Source of the DNA: Kitasatospora setae KM-6054
Lineage (GTDB): Bacteria > Actinomycetota > Actinomycetes > Streptomycetales > Streptomycetaceae
Direction of reading: 5' to 3'
Assembly (NCBI RefSeq): GCF_000269985.1
Contig: NC_016109.1
Coordinates: 5,979,001-6,043,000, forward strand
DNA: 64,000 bases
The number at the start of each line of letters is the position of its first letter. Position 1 is the stretch's first letter. The translations under genes and the position numbers were made by a program. The notes beneath the pieces are model-generated. The model was not told the origin of the DNA, did not search any database, and worked only from the letters and a program-made list of their open reading frames with translations. Positions 25,505-37,300 of the stretch are shown here, one piece after another.

Positions 25505-25672
25505 GAACGGGCCTCCGGCGCCTTCGCGCGCCCTTTTCACGTACGCCATCCACGCAGTACCCCGTGCGTCGAGGTCGGGTTCCCCCCTGCCCGCGCACGG
25601 ACGGAACGAACCAGTCGTGCCCGGACTTTCTCGGGCACTTCGGGCGTTTGCCCAGGAGGAGGAGCAGGAGCA

Positions 25673-28567
<2,895 letters not shown>

Positions 28568-28594
28568 CGCCCGGCCGACGACGGCCCGACCCCA

Positions 28595-28626
28595 GGGGCG
28601 CCCACCGGAAACCCGGTGGGCGCCCC
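28595..28626 (+). terminator. Terminator after nrdJ
   Basis: A perfect 14-bp stem (28595-28608 with 28613-28626) around AAAC, 27 nt after the stop. Confidence 0.85.
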
Positions 28627-28656
28627 GCGCCGTTCCGGGCCCGGGAGCCGGCGGCC

Positions 28657-28713
28657 CGCCGCGCGCCGTTCCCCCCGCCGCGCGCCGTTCCCCCCGCCGC
28701 GCGCCGTTCCCCC
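28657..28713. repeat. 3 x 19-bp perfect tandem repeat
   Basis: The unit CGCCGCGCGCCGTTCCCCC is repeated three times without error in the gap between nrdJ and the reductase gene. Confidence 0.9.
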
Positions 28714-28790
28714 GGCCGCGCGGGCCGGGCTGCCGGGCGGGCCGGGGCCGGGCAGGCTGGGGGGAGTGGCGGAGCAGAGGGGTGAACGCG

Positions 28791-29549
28791 ATGCGGCCGA
28801 TACTCGTGACGGGCGGGACGGGAACCCTGGGGAGCGCCGTGGTGGGCCGGCTGCTGTCGCGCGGCTGCCCGGTGCGGGTGCTCAGCCGGCAGGCGCACAC
28901 CCCGGGGGAGCACGGCTGGGCGGTGGGCGACCTGGTGACCGGCCGCGGGCTGGACGCGGCGCTGGCCGGCGCCGGGACGGTGGTGCACTGCGCGACCACC
29001 CACGGGAAGCGGGACGTCGAGGCCACCCGCCGCCTGCTGGAGGCGGCCCGCGGCGCCGGGGTGCCGCACCTGCTGTACGTGTCGATCGTCGGGGTGGACC
29101 GGGTGCCGCTCGGCTACTACCGGGTGAAGGCGGAGTGCGAGCGGCTGGTCGCCGACTCCGGCCTGGGCTGGACGGTGCTGCGGGCCACCCAGTTCCACGA
29201 CCTGCTGGCGCGGGTGCTGGAGGGCCTGTCGAAGGCCCCGGTGGTGGTGGTGCCGCGCGGGGTGGCGTTCCAGCCGGTGGACGTGCGGGACGTCGCGGAG
29301 CGGCTGGCGGAGCTGGCCGAGGGGGCCCCGGCCGGGCGGGCGGACGACTTCGGCGGGCCCCGGGCCCGTCCGGTGGAGGCGCTGGCGGCGGAGTTCCTGC
29401 GGGCCCGGGGCCGGCGGCGGCCGGTGCTGCGGGCGCCGCTGCCGGGCCGGTCGGTGAAGGCGCTGCGGGCGGGCGGGAACCTGGTGCCGGAGCACCGGGC
29501 GGGCCGGATCACCTTCGCCGAGTTCCTGGCGGAGCGCTATCCGGCCTGA
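28791..29549 (+). CDS. NmrA/atypical SDR-family NAD(P)-binding protein
   Basis: A 252-residue Rossmann-fold protein. The dinucleotide loop is VTGGTGTLGSAVV at the N-terminus. After HCATTHGKRDVEATRRLLEA come LLYVSIVGVDRVPLGYYRVK, split here as VSIVGVDR and YYRVKAECE, giving a YxxxK-like pair seen in atypical SDRs of the NmrA type. These bind NAD(P) and act as oxidoreductases or redox sensors. ATG 28791 has GAGGGG 8 nt upstream; GTG 28782 is possible. The gene ends 62 nt before the HTH gene, which has its own promoter. Substrate unknown. Confidence 0.82.
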   Translation: MRPILVTGGTGTLGSAVVGRLLSRGCPVRVLSRQAHTPGEHGWAVGDLVTGRGLDAALAGAGTVVHCATTHGKRDVEATRRLLEAARGAGVPHLLYVSIVGVDRVPLGYYRVKAECERLVADSGLGWTVLRATQFHDLLARVLEGLSKAPVVVVPRGVAFQPVDVRDVAERLAELAEGAPAGRADDFGGPRARPVEALAAEFLRARGRRRPVLRAPLPGRSVKALRAGGNLVPEHRAGRITFAEFLAERYPA

Positions 29550-29563
29550 CCCCCGCGCCGATC

Positions 29564-29581
29564 TGTCAACCATGGTTGACA
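29564..29581. promoter_or_regulatory. Palindromic operator 1
   Basis: TGTCAACCATGGTTGACA is a perfect 18-bp palindrome that covers the -35 hexamer TTGACA of the HTH gene. Confidence 0.75.
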
Positions 29582-29605
29582 CGCCCGCTCGCGTCAACCT
29601 ATGTT
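29576..29605 (+). promoter_or_regulatory. Leaderless promoter of the HTH/Clp-N operon
   Basis: A consensus -35 TTGACA (29576-29581) and -10 TATGTT (29600-29605) are 18 bp apart; the start codon ATG 29612 is 6 nt after the -10, so transcription should begin at or next to it. Both hexamers lie inside the palindromes. Confidence 0.7.
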
Positions 29606-29609
29606 GACA
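29592..29609. promoter_or_regulatory. Palindromic operator 2
   Basis: CGTCAACCTATGTTGACA matches operator 1 at 14 of 18 positions, lies 28 bp from it, and covers the -10 up to 3 nt before the start codon. Confidence 0.7.
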
Positions 29610-29611
29610 CC

Positions 29612-29842
29612 ATGAGTGAGACGACACGGCTCGCGGCCGACGCGAGCAGCGGCGATCCGGCCACCGGCCTGCGCGCCGTCCGGGCCCTGCGGGACCTGGC
29701 CGACCGACTGGAGGACCTGCAGGTCGGCAACGCCCGGCGCAAGGGCTGGTCCTGGCACGAGATCGCGGTCTGCCTGGGGGTCACCCGGCAGGCCGTCCAC
29801 AAGAAGCACGCCCGGCGGACGGCCGGCGGGGGAGGGGACTGA
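29612..29842 (+). CDS. Small helix-turn-helix regulator
   Basis: A 76-residue protein with a coiled N-terminal half (LRAVRALRDLADRLEDLQVG) and a helix-turn-helix WSWHEIAVCLGVTRQAVHKK resembling sigma-region-4 or MerR-type recognition helices. It has no sensor domain. The downstream gene follows after 1 nt with its own GGGGAGGGGA site. Twin palindromes over its leaderless promoter suggest autorepression, by this protein as a dimer. Similar HTH genes commonly precede Clp-N-domain genes in streptomycetes, as I recall; the regulated process is unknown. Confidence 0.85.
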   Translation: MSETTRLAADASSGDPATGLRAVRALRDLADRLEDLQVGNARRKGWSWHEIAVCLGVTRQAVHKKHARRTAGGGGD

Positions 29843-29843
29843 C

Positions 29844-30407
29844 ATGTTCGAACGGTTCGCGCAGGAGGCCCGCCACGCGGTCACCCGGGCCGGCGCGGAG
29901 GCCCGCCGGATGGGCCACGACCACCTGGGCACCGAGCACCTGCTGCTCGGCCTGCTCGCCCGGCCGCAGGACCCGGCCGCCCGGGTGCTCGCCGGCTTCG
30001 GACTCGACCTGGACGGCGGACGGCGCGCGGTGCTCCACGCGCTGGGCGGCTCCGAGCCGGAGCGCGACGCCGCCGCGCTGGCCGCGATCGGCATCGACCT
30101 GGACGCGGTCCGCGCGGCCGTCGAGCACACCTTCGGCGCCGGCGCGCTGGACGCCCCGCCGCCGGCCCGCCGCCCCCGCCGGGGCGGGCCCCGGTTCACC
30201 GAGCGCGGCCGGCGGGCGATGGTGCTGACCCTGCGCGCGGCCACCGGGCAGGGGGCCCGCCGGATCGAGACCGGCCACCTGCTGCTCGGCCTGCTCCGCG
30301 AGGGCGGCGGAACGGCCGTCCGGGTGCTGCGCGAGCGGGGCGTCGACCCGGCCGCGCTGGAGCGCGCGACGGAAGCGGCGCTGGTGGGCGGCGTGCGGGC
30401 GGCCTGA
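29844..30407 (+). CDS. Stand-alone double Clp N-terminal domain protein
   Basis: A 187-residue protein made of two Clp repeat (Clp-N) motifs: HDHLGTEHLLLGLLARPQD near residues 30-50 and ETGHLLLGLLREGGGTAVR near 140-160. Clp-N domains bind substrates or adaptors at the front of ClpA/ClpC unfoldases, but here the ATPase domains are absent, so it cannot unfold proteins itself. It probably acts as an adaptor, decoy or ligand-binding partner. It is co-transcribed with the small HTH regulator (1-nt gap), which suggests that it modulates or is controlled by that regulator. Confidence 0.88.
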   Translation: MFERFAQEARHAVTRAGAEARRMGHDHLGTEHLLLGLLARPQDPAARVLAGFGLDLDGGRRAVLHALGGSEPERDAAALAAIGIDLDAVRAAVEHTFGAGALDAPPPARRPRRGGPRFTERGRRAMVLTLRAATGQGARRIETGHLLLGLLREGGGTAVRVLRERGVDPAALERATEAALVGGVRAA

Positions 30408-30497
30408 AGGCACGGTGCGGTCACAACTGGGGCGCTGCCCGATGAAGGTCGAACGCGCTCCTTGGCCTGGGGGTACCGGTGAGTTAACGTCTTTGAG

Positions 30498-30511
30498 CCA
30501 GCGATCGCTGG
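30498..30511. promoter_or_regulatory. Palindromic operator candidate upstream of the sugar importer
   Basis: CCAGCGATCGCTGG is a perfect 14-bp palindrome with a central CG, the style of LacI-family operators that control sugar importers. It lies 81 nt upstream of the binding-protein start; no LacI gene is in the window. Confidence 0.5.
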
Positions 30512-30591
30512 GTACAGATACACATCTCCGGTACAGCGCAGTGTTTCTGTCGTACGGCTGGCATGCCCATGCCCTGGCAAGGAGGACCGCA

Positions 30592-31965
30592 TTGACCACC
30601 CCCGTGACCACCCGAAGCCGTCGGCTGCTCGCCGTACCGGCCGTGCTGGCACTGGCGTTGACGGCCGCCTGCTCGAACAGCTCCTCCGACGGCGGTGGCG
30701 GCGGGGGCGGCTCCAGCGCCGCGCTGACCGGTGACTGCGCCAAGTACCAGGCGTACGCGGGCCACTCCGGCACCAAGGTCACGATGTACGCCTCGATCCT
30801 CTCGCCCGAGTCCGACTCGCTGGAGAAGTCCTGGGCCGAGTTCACTACCTGTACCGGCATCAAGATCAGCTACGAGGGCTCCAACGACTTCGAGTCGCAG
30901 CTCCCGGTCCGGGTGGCCGGCGGCAACGCCCCCGACCTGGCGATCGTCCCGCAGCCCGGCCTGCTCGCCCAGATGGTGAAGTCCGGCAAGGTGGTCAAGC
31001 CGCCGCGGCAGACCGTCGAGAACGAGAACAAGTGGTCGCCGGTCTGGAAGGAGTACGGCTCGGTCAACGGGACCTTCTACGCGGCGCCGATGAGCGCCAA
31101 CATGAAGTCGCTGGTCTGGTACTCGCCGAAGGCGTTCAAGGCGGCCGGCTACGAAGTCCCGAAGACCTGGGCCGACCTGGTCGCGCTCAGCGACCGGATC
31201 GCCCGCACCGGCGGCGGCACGAAGCCCTGGTGCGGCGGCATCGGCTCCGGCACCGCCACCGGCTGGCCGGCCACCGACTGGCTGGAGGAGGTCGTGCTCG
31301 GCTCGTACGGCGGCGACGTCTACGACCAGTGGGTCAGCCACCAGGTGAAGTTCTCCGACGAGAAGATCACCACCGCGATGAAGACCGTCGCCGACTGGAT
31401 GCAGAACCCGGCCTGGGTCAACGCGGGCTTCGGCGACGTCAAGACGATCGCCACCACCACCTTCCAGGACGCCGGCAGCCCGATCCTCAGCGGCAAGTGC
31501 GGGATGCTCCAGCAGGCGTCCTTCTACCGCGCGCAGTGGCCCAAGGGCACGGCCATCGGGCCGGACGGCGACGTCTTCGCCTTCCACCTGCCCGCGGTGA
31601 ACCCGCAGGTCAACAACCCGGTCGAGGGCGGCGGCGAGTTCCTGGCCGCGTTCTCCGACCGGCCCGAGGTGCAGGCCGTGCAGAACTACCTGTCCAGCTC
31701 CGAGTGGGCGAGCAGCCGGGTCAAGGTCTCGCCGGGCTGGGTCTCCGCCAACCAGGGCGTGGACAAGAGCCTGTACACCGACCCGATCGACCGGCTCTCC
31801 GCCGACTCCCTCACCGACCCCGCGGCCACCTTCCGGTTCGACGCCTCCGACCTGATGCCCGCCGCCGTCGGCTCGGGCGCCGAGTGGAAGGCGCTGACCG
31901 CCTGGTTCGCCGAGGGCCAGTCGATCCAGAAGACGGCGGCCGACATCGACGCGGCCTGGCCGTAG
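30592..31965 (+). CDS. Sugar ABC transporter substrate-binding lipoprotein
   Basis: A 457-residue family 1 extracellular solute-binding protein. The signal peptide ends in the lipobox ALTAAC, so the protein is anchored by lipid outside the membrane, followed by a Ser/Gly linker. The mature part resembles alpha-glucoside binders (AglE type): APDLAIVPQPGL, YAAPMSANMKSLVWYSPKAF and GWPATDWLEE. The TTG start at 30592 is fixed by AAGGAGG 6 nt upstream. Two permease genes follow. No ATPase gene is present, which is normal for streptomycete sugar importers that share MsiK. Confidence 0.9.
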   Translation: MTTPVTTRSRRLLAVPAVLALALTAACSNSSSDGGGGGGGSSAALTGDCAKYQAYAGHSGTKVTMYASILSPESDSLEKSWAEFTTCTGIKISYEGSNDFESQLPVRVAGGNAPDLAIVPQPGLLAQMVKSGKVVKPPRQTVENENKWSPVWKEYGSVNGTFYAAPMSANMKSLVWYSPKAFKAAGYEVPKTWADLVALSDRIARTGGGTKPWCGGIGSGTATGWPATDWLEEVVLGSYGGDVYDQWVSHQVKFSDEKITTAMKTVADWMQNPAWVNAGFGDVKTIATTTFQDAGSPILSGKCGMLQQASFYRAQWPKGTAIGPDGDVFAFHLPAVNPQVNNPVEGGGEFLAAFSDRPEVQAVQNYLSSSEWASSRVKVSPGWVSANQGVDKSLYTDPIDRLSADSLTDPAATFRFDASDLMPAAVGSGAEWKALTAWFAEGQSIQKTAADIDAAWP

Positions 31966-32005
31966 GCCGACGGCGCTAGCCGGCCGGCGGCCGCAACGGC
32001 CCGGC

Positions 32006-32077
32006 CGGCTGCGGCGGTTCGGCCCGCCACGGCGGTTCGGACGGCTGCGGCGGTTCGGACGGCTGCGGCGGTTCGGA
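32006..32077. repeat. 4 x 18-bp tandem repeat in the importer operon
   Basis: Units of CGGCTGCGGCGGTTCGGA (two exact, 32042-32059 and 32060-32077; two diverged, 32006-32041) lie between the binding protein and the first permease. Confidence 0.85.
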
Positions 32078-32084
32078 CGCCACC

Positions 32085-32112
32085 GGGCAGCGCGGGCCCG
32101 CCCGCGCTGCCC
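32085..32112 (+). terminator. Intra-operon stem-loop
   Basis: GGGCAGCGCGGGC and GCCCGCGCTGCCC pair, 120 nt after the binding-protein stop and 30 nt before the first permease. Such a hairpin typically lets part of the transcription stop or protects upstream mRNA, giving more binding protein than permease. Confidence 0.65.
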
Positions 32113-32141
32113 TTCCCGTGCCCTGAGGAAGGACCCACCGC

Positions 32142-33167
32142 ATGCCCACCGACACCCGGCTCGCCGGGCCGGCGCTCCACCTCGCCGACTCGCTGTGGCA
32201 GGACGCGGCGATCAAGTTCGGCAACACCGCGGGCGCCGTCCTGGGCTTCCTCGGCGTGCTGCTCGTCGTCTTCTTCGCGGCCGGCCGCGCCACCGGACGC
32301 TTCTCCCGCCCGCTGGCGATCGCCCTGATGCTCGGCCCCGCCGCCGTCCTGCTGCTCACCGGCCTGGTCGTGCCGCTGCTGCGCACCGTCTACCTGAGCT
32401 TCTACGACGCGGACTCGGCGAAGTTCGTCGGCGGGAAGAACTACGGCTGGGCGGCGACCAGTTCGACGATCCACGAGGTGCTGCTGAACACCCTGCTCTG
32501 GCTGGTGGTCGCCCCGGTCGCCGCCACCGGCCTCGGCCTGCTGCTGGCGATGCTGGTCGACCGGATGCGCGGCCAGGCGGTCTACAAGTCGCTGATCTTC
32601 ATGCCGATGGCGGTCTCGCTGGTGGCCGCCTCGCTCATCTTCAAGCTGCTGTACGAGTCGCGCGGCAACGGGCAGAACCAGGTCGGCCTGCTCAGCCAGC
32701 TCGCGGTCGTGCTCGGCTGGGACGACCCGCCGAACTGGATCCTCAGCCAGCCGCTGAACAACTTCCTGCTGATGTCCGCGATGGTCTGGGTGCAGACCGG
32801 CTTCGCCATGGTGGTGCTGTCCGCCGCGATCAAGGCCATCCCGGACGAGATCACCGAGGCCGCCCGGCTCGACGGCGCCACCGGCCTGCGGCTGTTCCTG
32901 CACGTCACCGTGCCGATGATCCGCACCACGCTTGTGGTGGTGCTCGCCACGGTCATGATCATCACCCTGAAGGCCTTCGACATCGTCCGCACCATGACCG
33001 GCGGCAACTTCGGCACCCAGGTGCTGGCCAACGAGATGTACTCGCAGAGCTTCGACCAGTACAACACCGGCCGGGGCAGCGCCCTCGCGGTGATCCTCTT
33101 CCTCGCGGTGGCCCCCCTGGTGGTCTACAACATCGCCCTGCTGCGCAAGGAGCGTGCGACCCGATGA
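32142..33167 (+). CDS. Sugar ABC transporter permease, AglF/MalF-like
   Basis: A 341-residue inner-membrane permease with about seven helices. The EAA loop, which docks the ATPase, is visible as EITEAARLDGATGLRLFLHV. The N-terminus has an extra helix (GAVLGFLGVLLVVFFAAG) before the first core helix. ATG 32142 follows GAGGAAGGA. The end overlaps the next permease by 4 nt (ATGA). Confidence 0.93.
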   Translation: MPTDTRLAGPALHLADSLWQDAAIKFGNTAGAVLGFLGVLLVVFFAAGRATGRFSRPLAIALMLGPAAVLLLTGLVVPLLRTVYLSFYDADSAKFVGGKNYGWAATSSTIHEVLLNTLLWLVVAPVAATGLGLLLAMLVDRMRGQAVYKSLIFMPMAVSLVAASLIFKLLYESRGNGQNQVGLLSQLAVVLGWDDPPNWILSQPLNNFLLMSAMVWVQTGFAMVVLSAAIKAIPDEITEAARLDGATGLRLFLHVTVPMIRTTLVVVLATVMIITLKAFDIVRTMTGGNFGTQVLANEMYSQSFDQYNTGRGSALAVILFLAVAPLVVYNIALLRKERATR

Positions 33168-34171
33168 GCACCGAGTCCGCCGAGTCCGCCGAGCCCACCG
33201 GCGCCACCGCGGGCCGGACGCCCGCCGGCAGGACGCCCGCCGGCAAGGCGTCCAGGCCCGACCTGCCGCCCGTGAAGGCCGTCCGCCGGGCGTTCAGCTC
33301 GCCGCTGGCCGGCGCCCTGGTGGTGGCCGTCACGGTGCTCTGGACCATCCCGACCGTCGGCCTGCTGGTCACCTCGCTGCGCCCGAAGCAGGACGTGGTC
33401 TCCTCCGGCTGGTGGGAGGCGTTCGTCCACCCCGACCTGGGGTTGGAGAACTACCGGGCGGTGCTGTTCGAGAACTCCTTCGGGACCTCCGGCGGCCTGA
33501 TGCCGTACCTGGTCAACTCGGTGGCGATCGCCATCCCGGCCACGGTCTTCCCGCTGGTGCTGGCCGCGATGGCGGCGTACGCGCTGGCCTGGGTGCGGTT
33601 CAAGGGCAGCGACGCGGTCTTCTTCGCGGTCTTCGCGCTGCAGGTGGTGCCGCTGCAGATGTCGCTGGTCCCGCTGCTGCGGCTGTTCTCCGGCGGCGCG
33701 CACCTGGGGTCGGTGACGGTGATCCCGGCGCTCAGCCTGAAGGACTCCTACCTGCCGGTCTGGCTGACGCACACCATGTTCGCGCTGCCGCTGGCGATCT
33801 TCCTGCTGCACAACTTCATCGCCCAGCTGCCGCGCGACCTGATGGAGGCGGCGGTGGTGGACGGCGCCTCGCACTTCAAGATCTTCCGGTCGATCGTGCT
33901 GCCGCTGAGCGCGCCCGCGCTGGCCTCGTTCGCCATCTTCCAGTTCCTGTGGGTGTGGAACGACCTGCTGGTGGCGCTCACCTTCGCCGGCGGCAACCCG
34001 ACCGTCGCGCCGATGACCTCCCGGCTGGCCCAGCTCTCCGGTTCCGACAGCAGCCACTGGGAACTGCTCAGCGCGGGCGCGTTCCTGTCGATGCTGATCC
34101 CGCTGGCGGTGTTCTTCGCGCTGCAGCGCTACTTCGTCCGCGGTCTGCTGGCCGGGTCGGTCAAGGGCTGA
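33164..34171 (+). CDS. Sugar ABC transporter permease, AglG/MalG-like
   Basis: A 335-residue partner permease with six core helices and the EAA loop LMEAAVVDGASHFKIFRSIV. A cytoplasmic, low-complexity N-terminus carries a repeated AGRTPAG-type stretch of about 40 residues before the first helix (LVVAVTVLWTIPTVGLLV). ATG 33164 overlaps the previous stop. Last gene of the importer operon; a weak inverted repeat (34202-34224) follows. Confidence 0.93.
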   Translation: MSTESAESAEPTGATAGRTPAGRTPAGKASRPDLPPVKAVRRAFSSPLAGALVVAVTVLWTIPTVGLLVTSLRPKQDVVSSGWWEAFVHPDLGLENYRAVLFENSFGTSGGLMPYLVNSVAIAIPATVFPLVLAAMAAYALAWVRFKGSDAVFFAVFALQVVPLQMSLVPLLRLFSGGAHLGSVTVIPALSLKDSYLPVWLTHTMFALPLAIFLLHNFIAQLPRDLMEAAVVDGASHFKIFRSIVLPLSAPALASFAIFQFLWVWNDLLVALTFAGGNPTVAPMTSRLAQLSGSDSSHWELLSAGAFLSMLIPLAVFFALQRYFVRGLLAGSVKG

Positions 34172-34381
34172 GCCCGGCGGGGGCGCAAGGGCTGAACCAC
34201 CCGTCCGCACTTCTTGAACGGACGCGGACAAACAGGTCGGATGCGGAGCGTTCGCGTCCTAGTTGGCCGGAAGTGGTGGCTGTGATGTGAGGATTCTGGG
34301 GACGCGCCGGGGTCGGAGCCGGTAGGACGGAGGGCGGCAACTTCTGCCGTTGATCCGGTCATCCGACCTTGGGGGGTTGGC

Positions 34382-37300
34382 GTGAGGCTCAGAAAACGAA
34401 TCGCCGGGCTGCTCGTGGGCATGCTCGCGGCAAGCGGACTGATGGTGGCGGCGCCCGCGGCGCACGCGGCCACGGCGGTCCTCGGCAACAACACCGTCGG
34501 CACCGCGACCGACTCCGGTGACTCCAACTACATCAACACCTCGCGCTTCGTGACGGGCGCCAGCGGCGGCACCGTCAACAGCGTCAGCGTGTACGTCGGC
34601 GCCGTCGGCTCCACGCCCAACGACCAGTACCAGGTCGCGGTCTACGGCGACGTGGCCGGCAAGCCCGGCCCGCTGCTCGGCTCCTCCGCGTCCGGCACGC
34701 TCACCGCGCACGCCTGGAACACCCTGCCGGTCGCCGCGACGCTCGCGCCGAACACGCCGTACTGGCTGGCGTACAACTCCAACGGCGTCTCCGCCGCCGT
34801 CAACAACCTGAACTACTCCACCGGCGGCCAGAGCGGCTACTCCACCGGCGGCGCGGCCTACGGCACTTGGCCCAGCAGCTTCGGCGCCGTCTCCACCGGC
34901 AACCTCAACTACTCGATCTACGCCACCTACACGACGTCCGGCGGCGGTGGCGGCACCCCCGGCAGCGGGCCCGGCAACGAGGGCCCGATCCTGCTGGTCA
35001 CCAACTCGGCCAACCCGTACAGCACCTACTACGGCGAGATCCTCAAGGCCGAGGGCCTGAACTACTACAAGACCGTCGACCTGAGCACCGTCACCGCGAC
35101 CCTGCTCAACTCGTACGACGTGGTCCTGCTCGCCGAGAACCAGCTCACCGCTGCCCAGACCACCCTCTTCACCACCTGGGTGAACGCCGGCGGCCGGCTC
35201 GTCGCGATGCGGCCCGACAAGCAGCTCGCCGGGCTGCTCGGCCTCACCGCCGGCACCGACACGCTGGCCGACGGCTACCTGAAGATCGAGACCACCGCGG
35301 CCCCCGGCACCGGGCTGACCCCGGACACCATCGGCTTCCACGGCACCGCGGACAAGTACACGCTGAACGGCGCCACCGCCGTCGCGACGCTGTACAGCGA
35401 CGTCGCCGTGCCCACCACCAACCCGGCCGTCACGCTGCGCACCGTCGGCAGCGGCCAGGCCGCCGCGTTCACCTACGACCTCGCCAAGTCCGTCGTGCAG
35501 ACCCGCCAGGGCAACATCGCCTGGGGCGGCCAGCAGCGCGACAACGTCGACGGCATCGAGGCCAGCGAGATGTTCTTCGGCACCGGCGGACAGCTCAACT
35601 GGAACAACCTCGACAAGGCGCAGATCCCGATCGCCGACGAGCAGCAGCGCCTGCTCGCCAACCTGATCACCACCATCGACGCGAGCAAGAAGCCGCTGCC
35701 GAAGTTCTGGTACTTCCCGCGGGACGTCAAGGCCGTCGTGGTGATGACCGGTGACGACCACGGCATCGGCGGCACCGGCGGCCGCTTCGACGGCTACGTC
35801 GCGCAGAGCCCGGTCGGCTGCAACGTCGCCAACTGGGAGTGCGTGCGCGCCTCGTCCTACATCTACACCAACGACCCGCTGACCGACGCCCAGGCCAAGG
35901 CCTACTCCGACCAGGGCTTCGAGATCGGCGCGCACGTCACCACCAACTGCACCCCGTGGGGCACCCCCGCCGACCTGCAGAACATCTACGCCACCCAGAT
36001 CGGCGCCTGGAAGGCCAAGTACACCTCGCTGCCCAACCCGGACAGCACCCGCACCCACTGCGTCGAGTGGGACGACTGGGCGACCCAGGCCAAGACCAAG
36101 CTGGCCAACGGCATCCGGCTGGACACCGACTACTACTACTACCCGGCCAGCTTCGTGCAGGACCGGCCCGGCTACTTCAACGGCACCGGCCTGCCGATGA
36201 AGTACGCGGACAGCGACGGCAGCACCATCAACGAGTACCAGGCCACCACCCAGCTCACCGACGAGTCCGGGCAGTCCATGCCGGGCACCGTCAACACGCT
36301 GCTGGACAACGCCTACAACTCCAAGGGCTACTACACCGTCCTGACCGCCAACATCCACACCGACTACGCCGCCTCCACCGCCTCGGACCAGGTCATCGCC
36401 TCGGCCAAGGCGCACGGCGCCCCCGTCGTCTCCGGCCGGCAGCTGCTCAACTGGCTGGACACCCGCAACGGCTCCGCGTTCTCCGGCCTGAGCTGGAGCG
36501 CCAACACGCTGAGCTTCAGCATCACCGGCGGCGCCAACGGCCTGCGCGCCATGGTCCCGGTCAACTCGGCGGCCGGCACCCTGACCGGCATCAAGCAGGG
36601 CGCCACCAACGTCAGCTACCGCATCGAGACCATCCACGGCATCGCGTACGCCTTCTTCGACGGCAACGTCGCCTCGTACACCGCGACCTACGGCACCGAC
36701 ACCACCGCGCCGACCGTCACCGGCTCGGTCCCGGCCAACGGCGCCACCGGCGTCTCGGCCACCGCCCCGGTGAAGGCCTCGTTCAGCGAGCCGGTCCAGG
36801 CGAGCACCGTCAACGGCACCAACGTCACGCTGAAGACCACCACCGGCTCCGTCGCGGTCGCCGGCACCGTCTCGCTGGACGCCGCCACCAACACCGTCAC
36901 CTTCACCCCGAGCGCCGCGCTCTCGCTCAGCACCGGCTACACGCTGAGCGTCGCCAACGTGAAGGACCTGGCGGGCAACACCCAGACGGCCGCCTACACC
37001 GCGGCCTTCACCACCGCCGGCGCGCCGCCGCAGACCATCGGCAACAACGCCGTCGGCAGCCAGCTCGACGACACCGACTCCAACCACCTCAACGGCTCCA
37101 AGATCACCACCGGAGCCTCCGGCATCGCGCTGACCTCGCTCAACGTGCACACCGGGCAGACCAGCGCCGCACCCAACAACCAGTTCCAGATCGCCATCTA
37201 CAGCGACAACGGCGGCTCGCCGGACGCCCTGCTCGCCACCAGCTCGGTCGGCACGCTGAGCGCCAACGCCTGGAACAGCGCCCCGATCAGCTACACGCTG

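Noticed and set aside
25505-25672. Cobalamin riboswitch before nrdJ
   Set aside because: The 168-nt gap is too short and shows no B12-box-like sequence; NrdR boxes upstream of nrdR explain regulation better.
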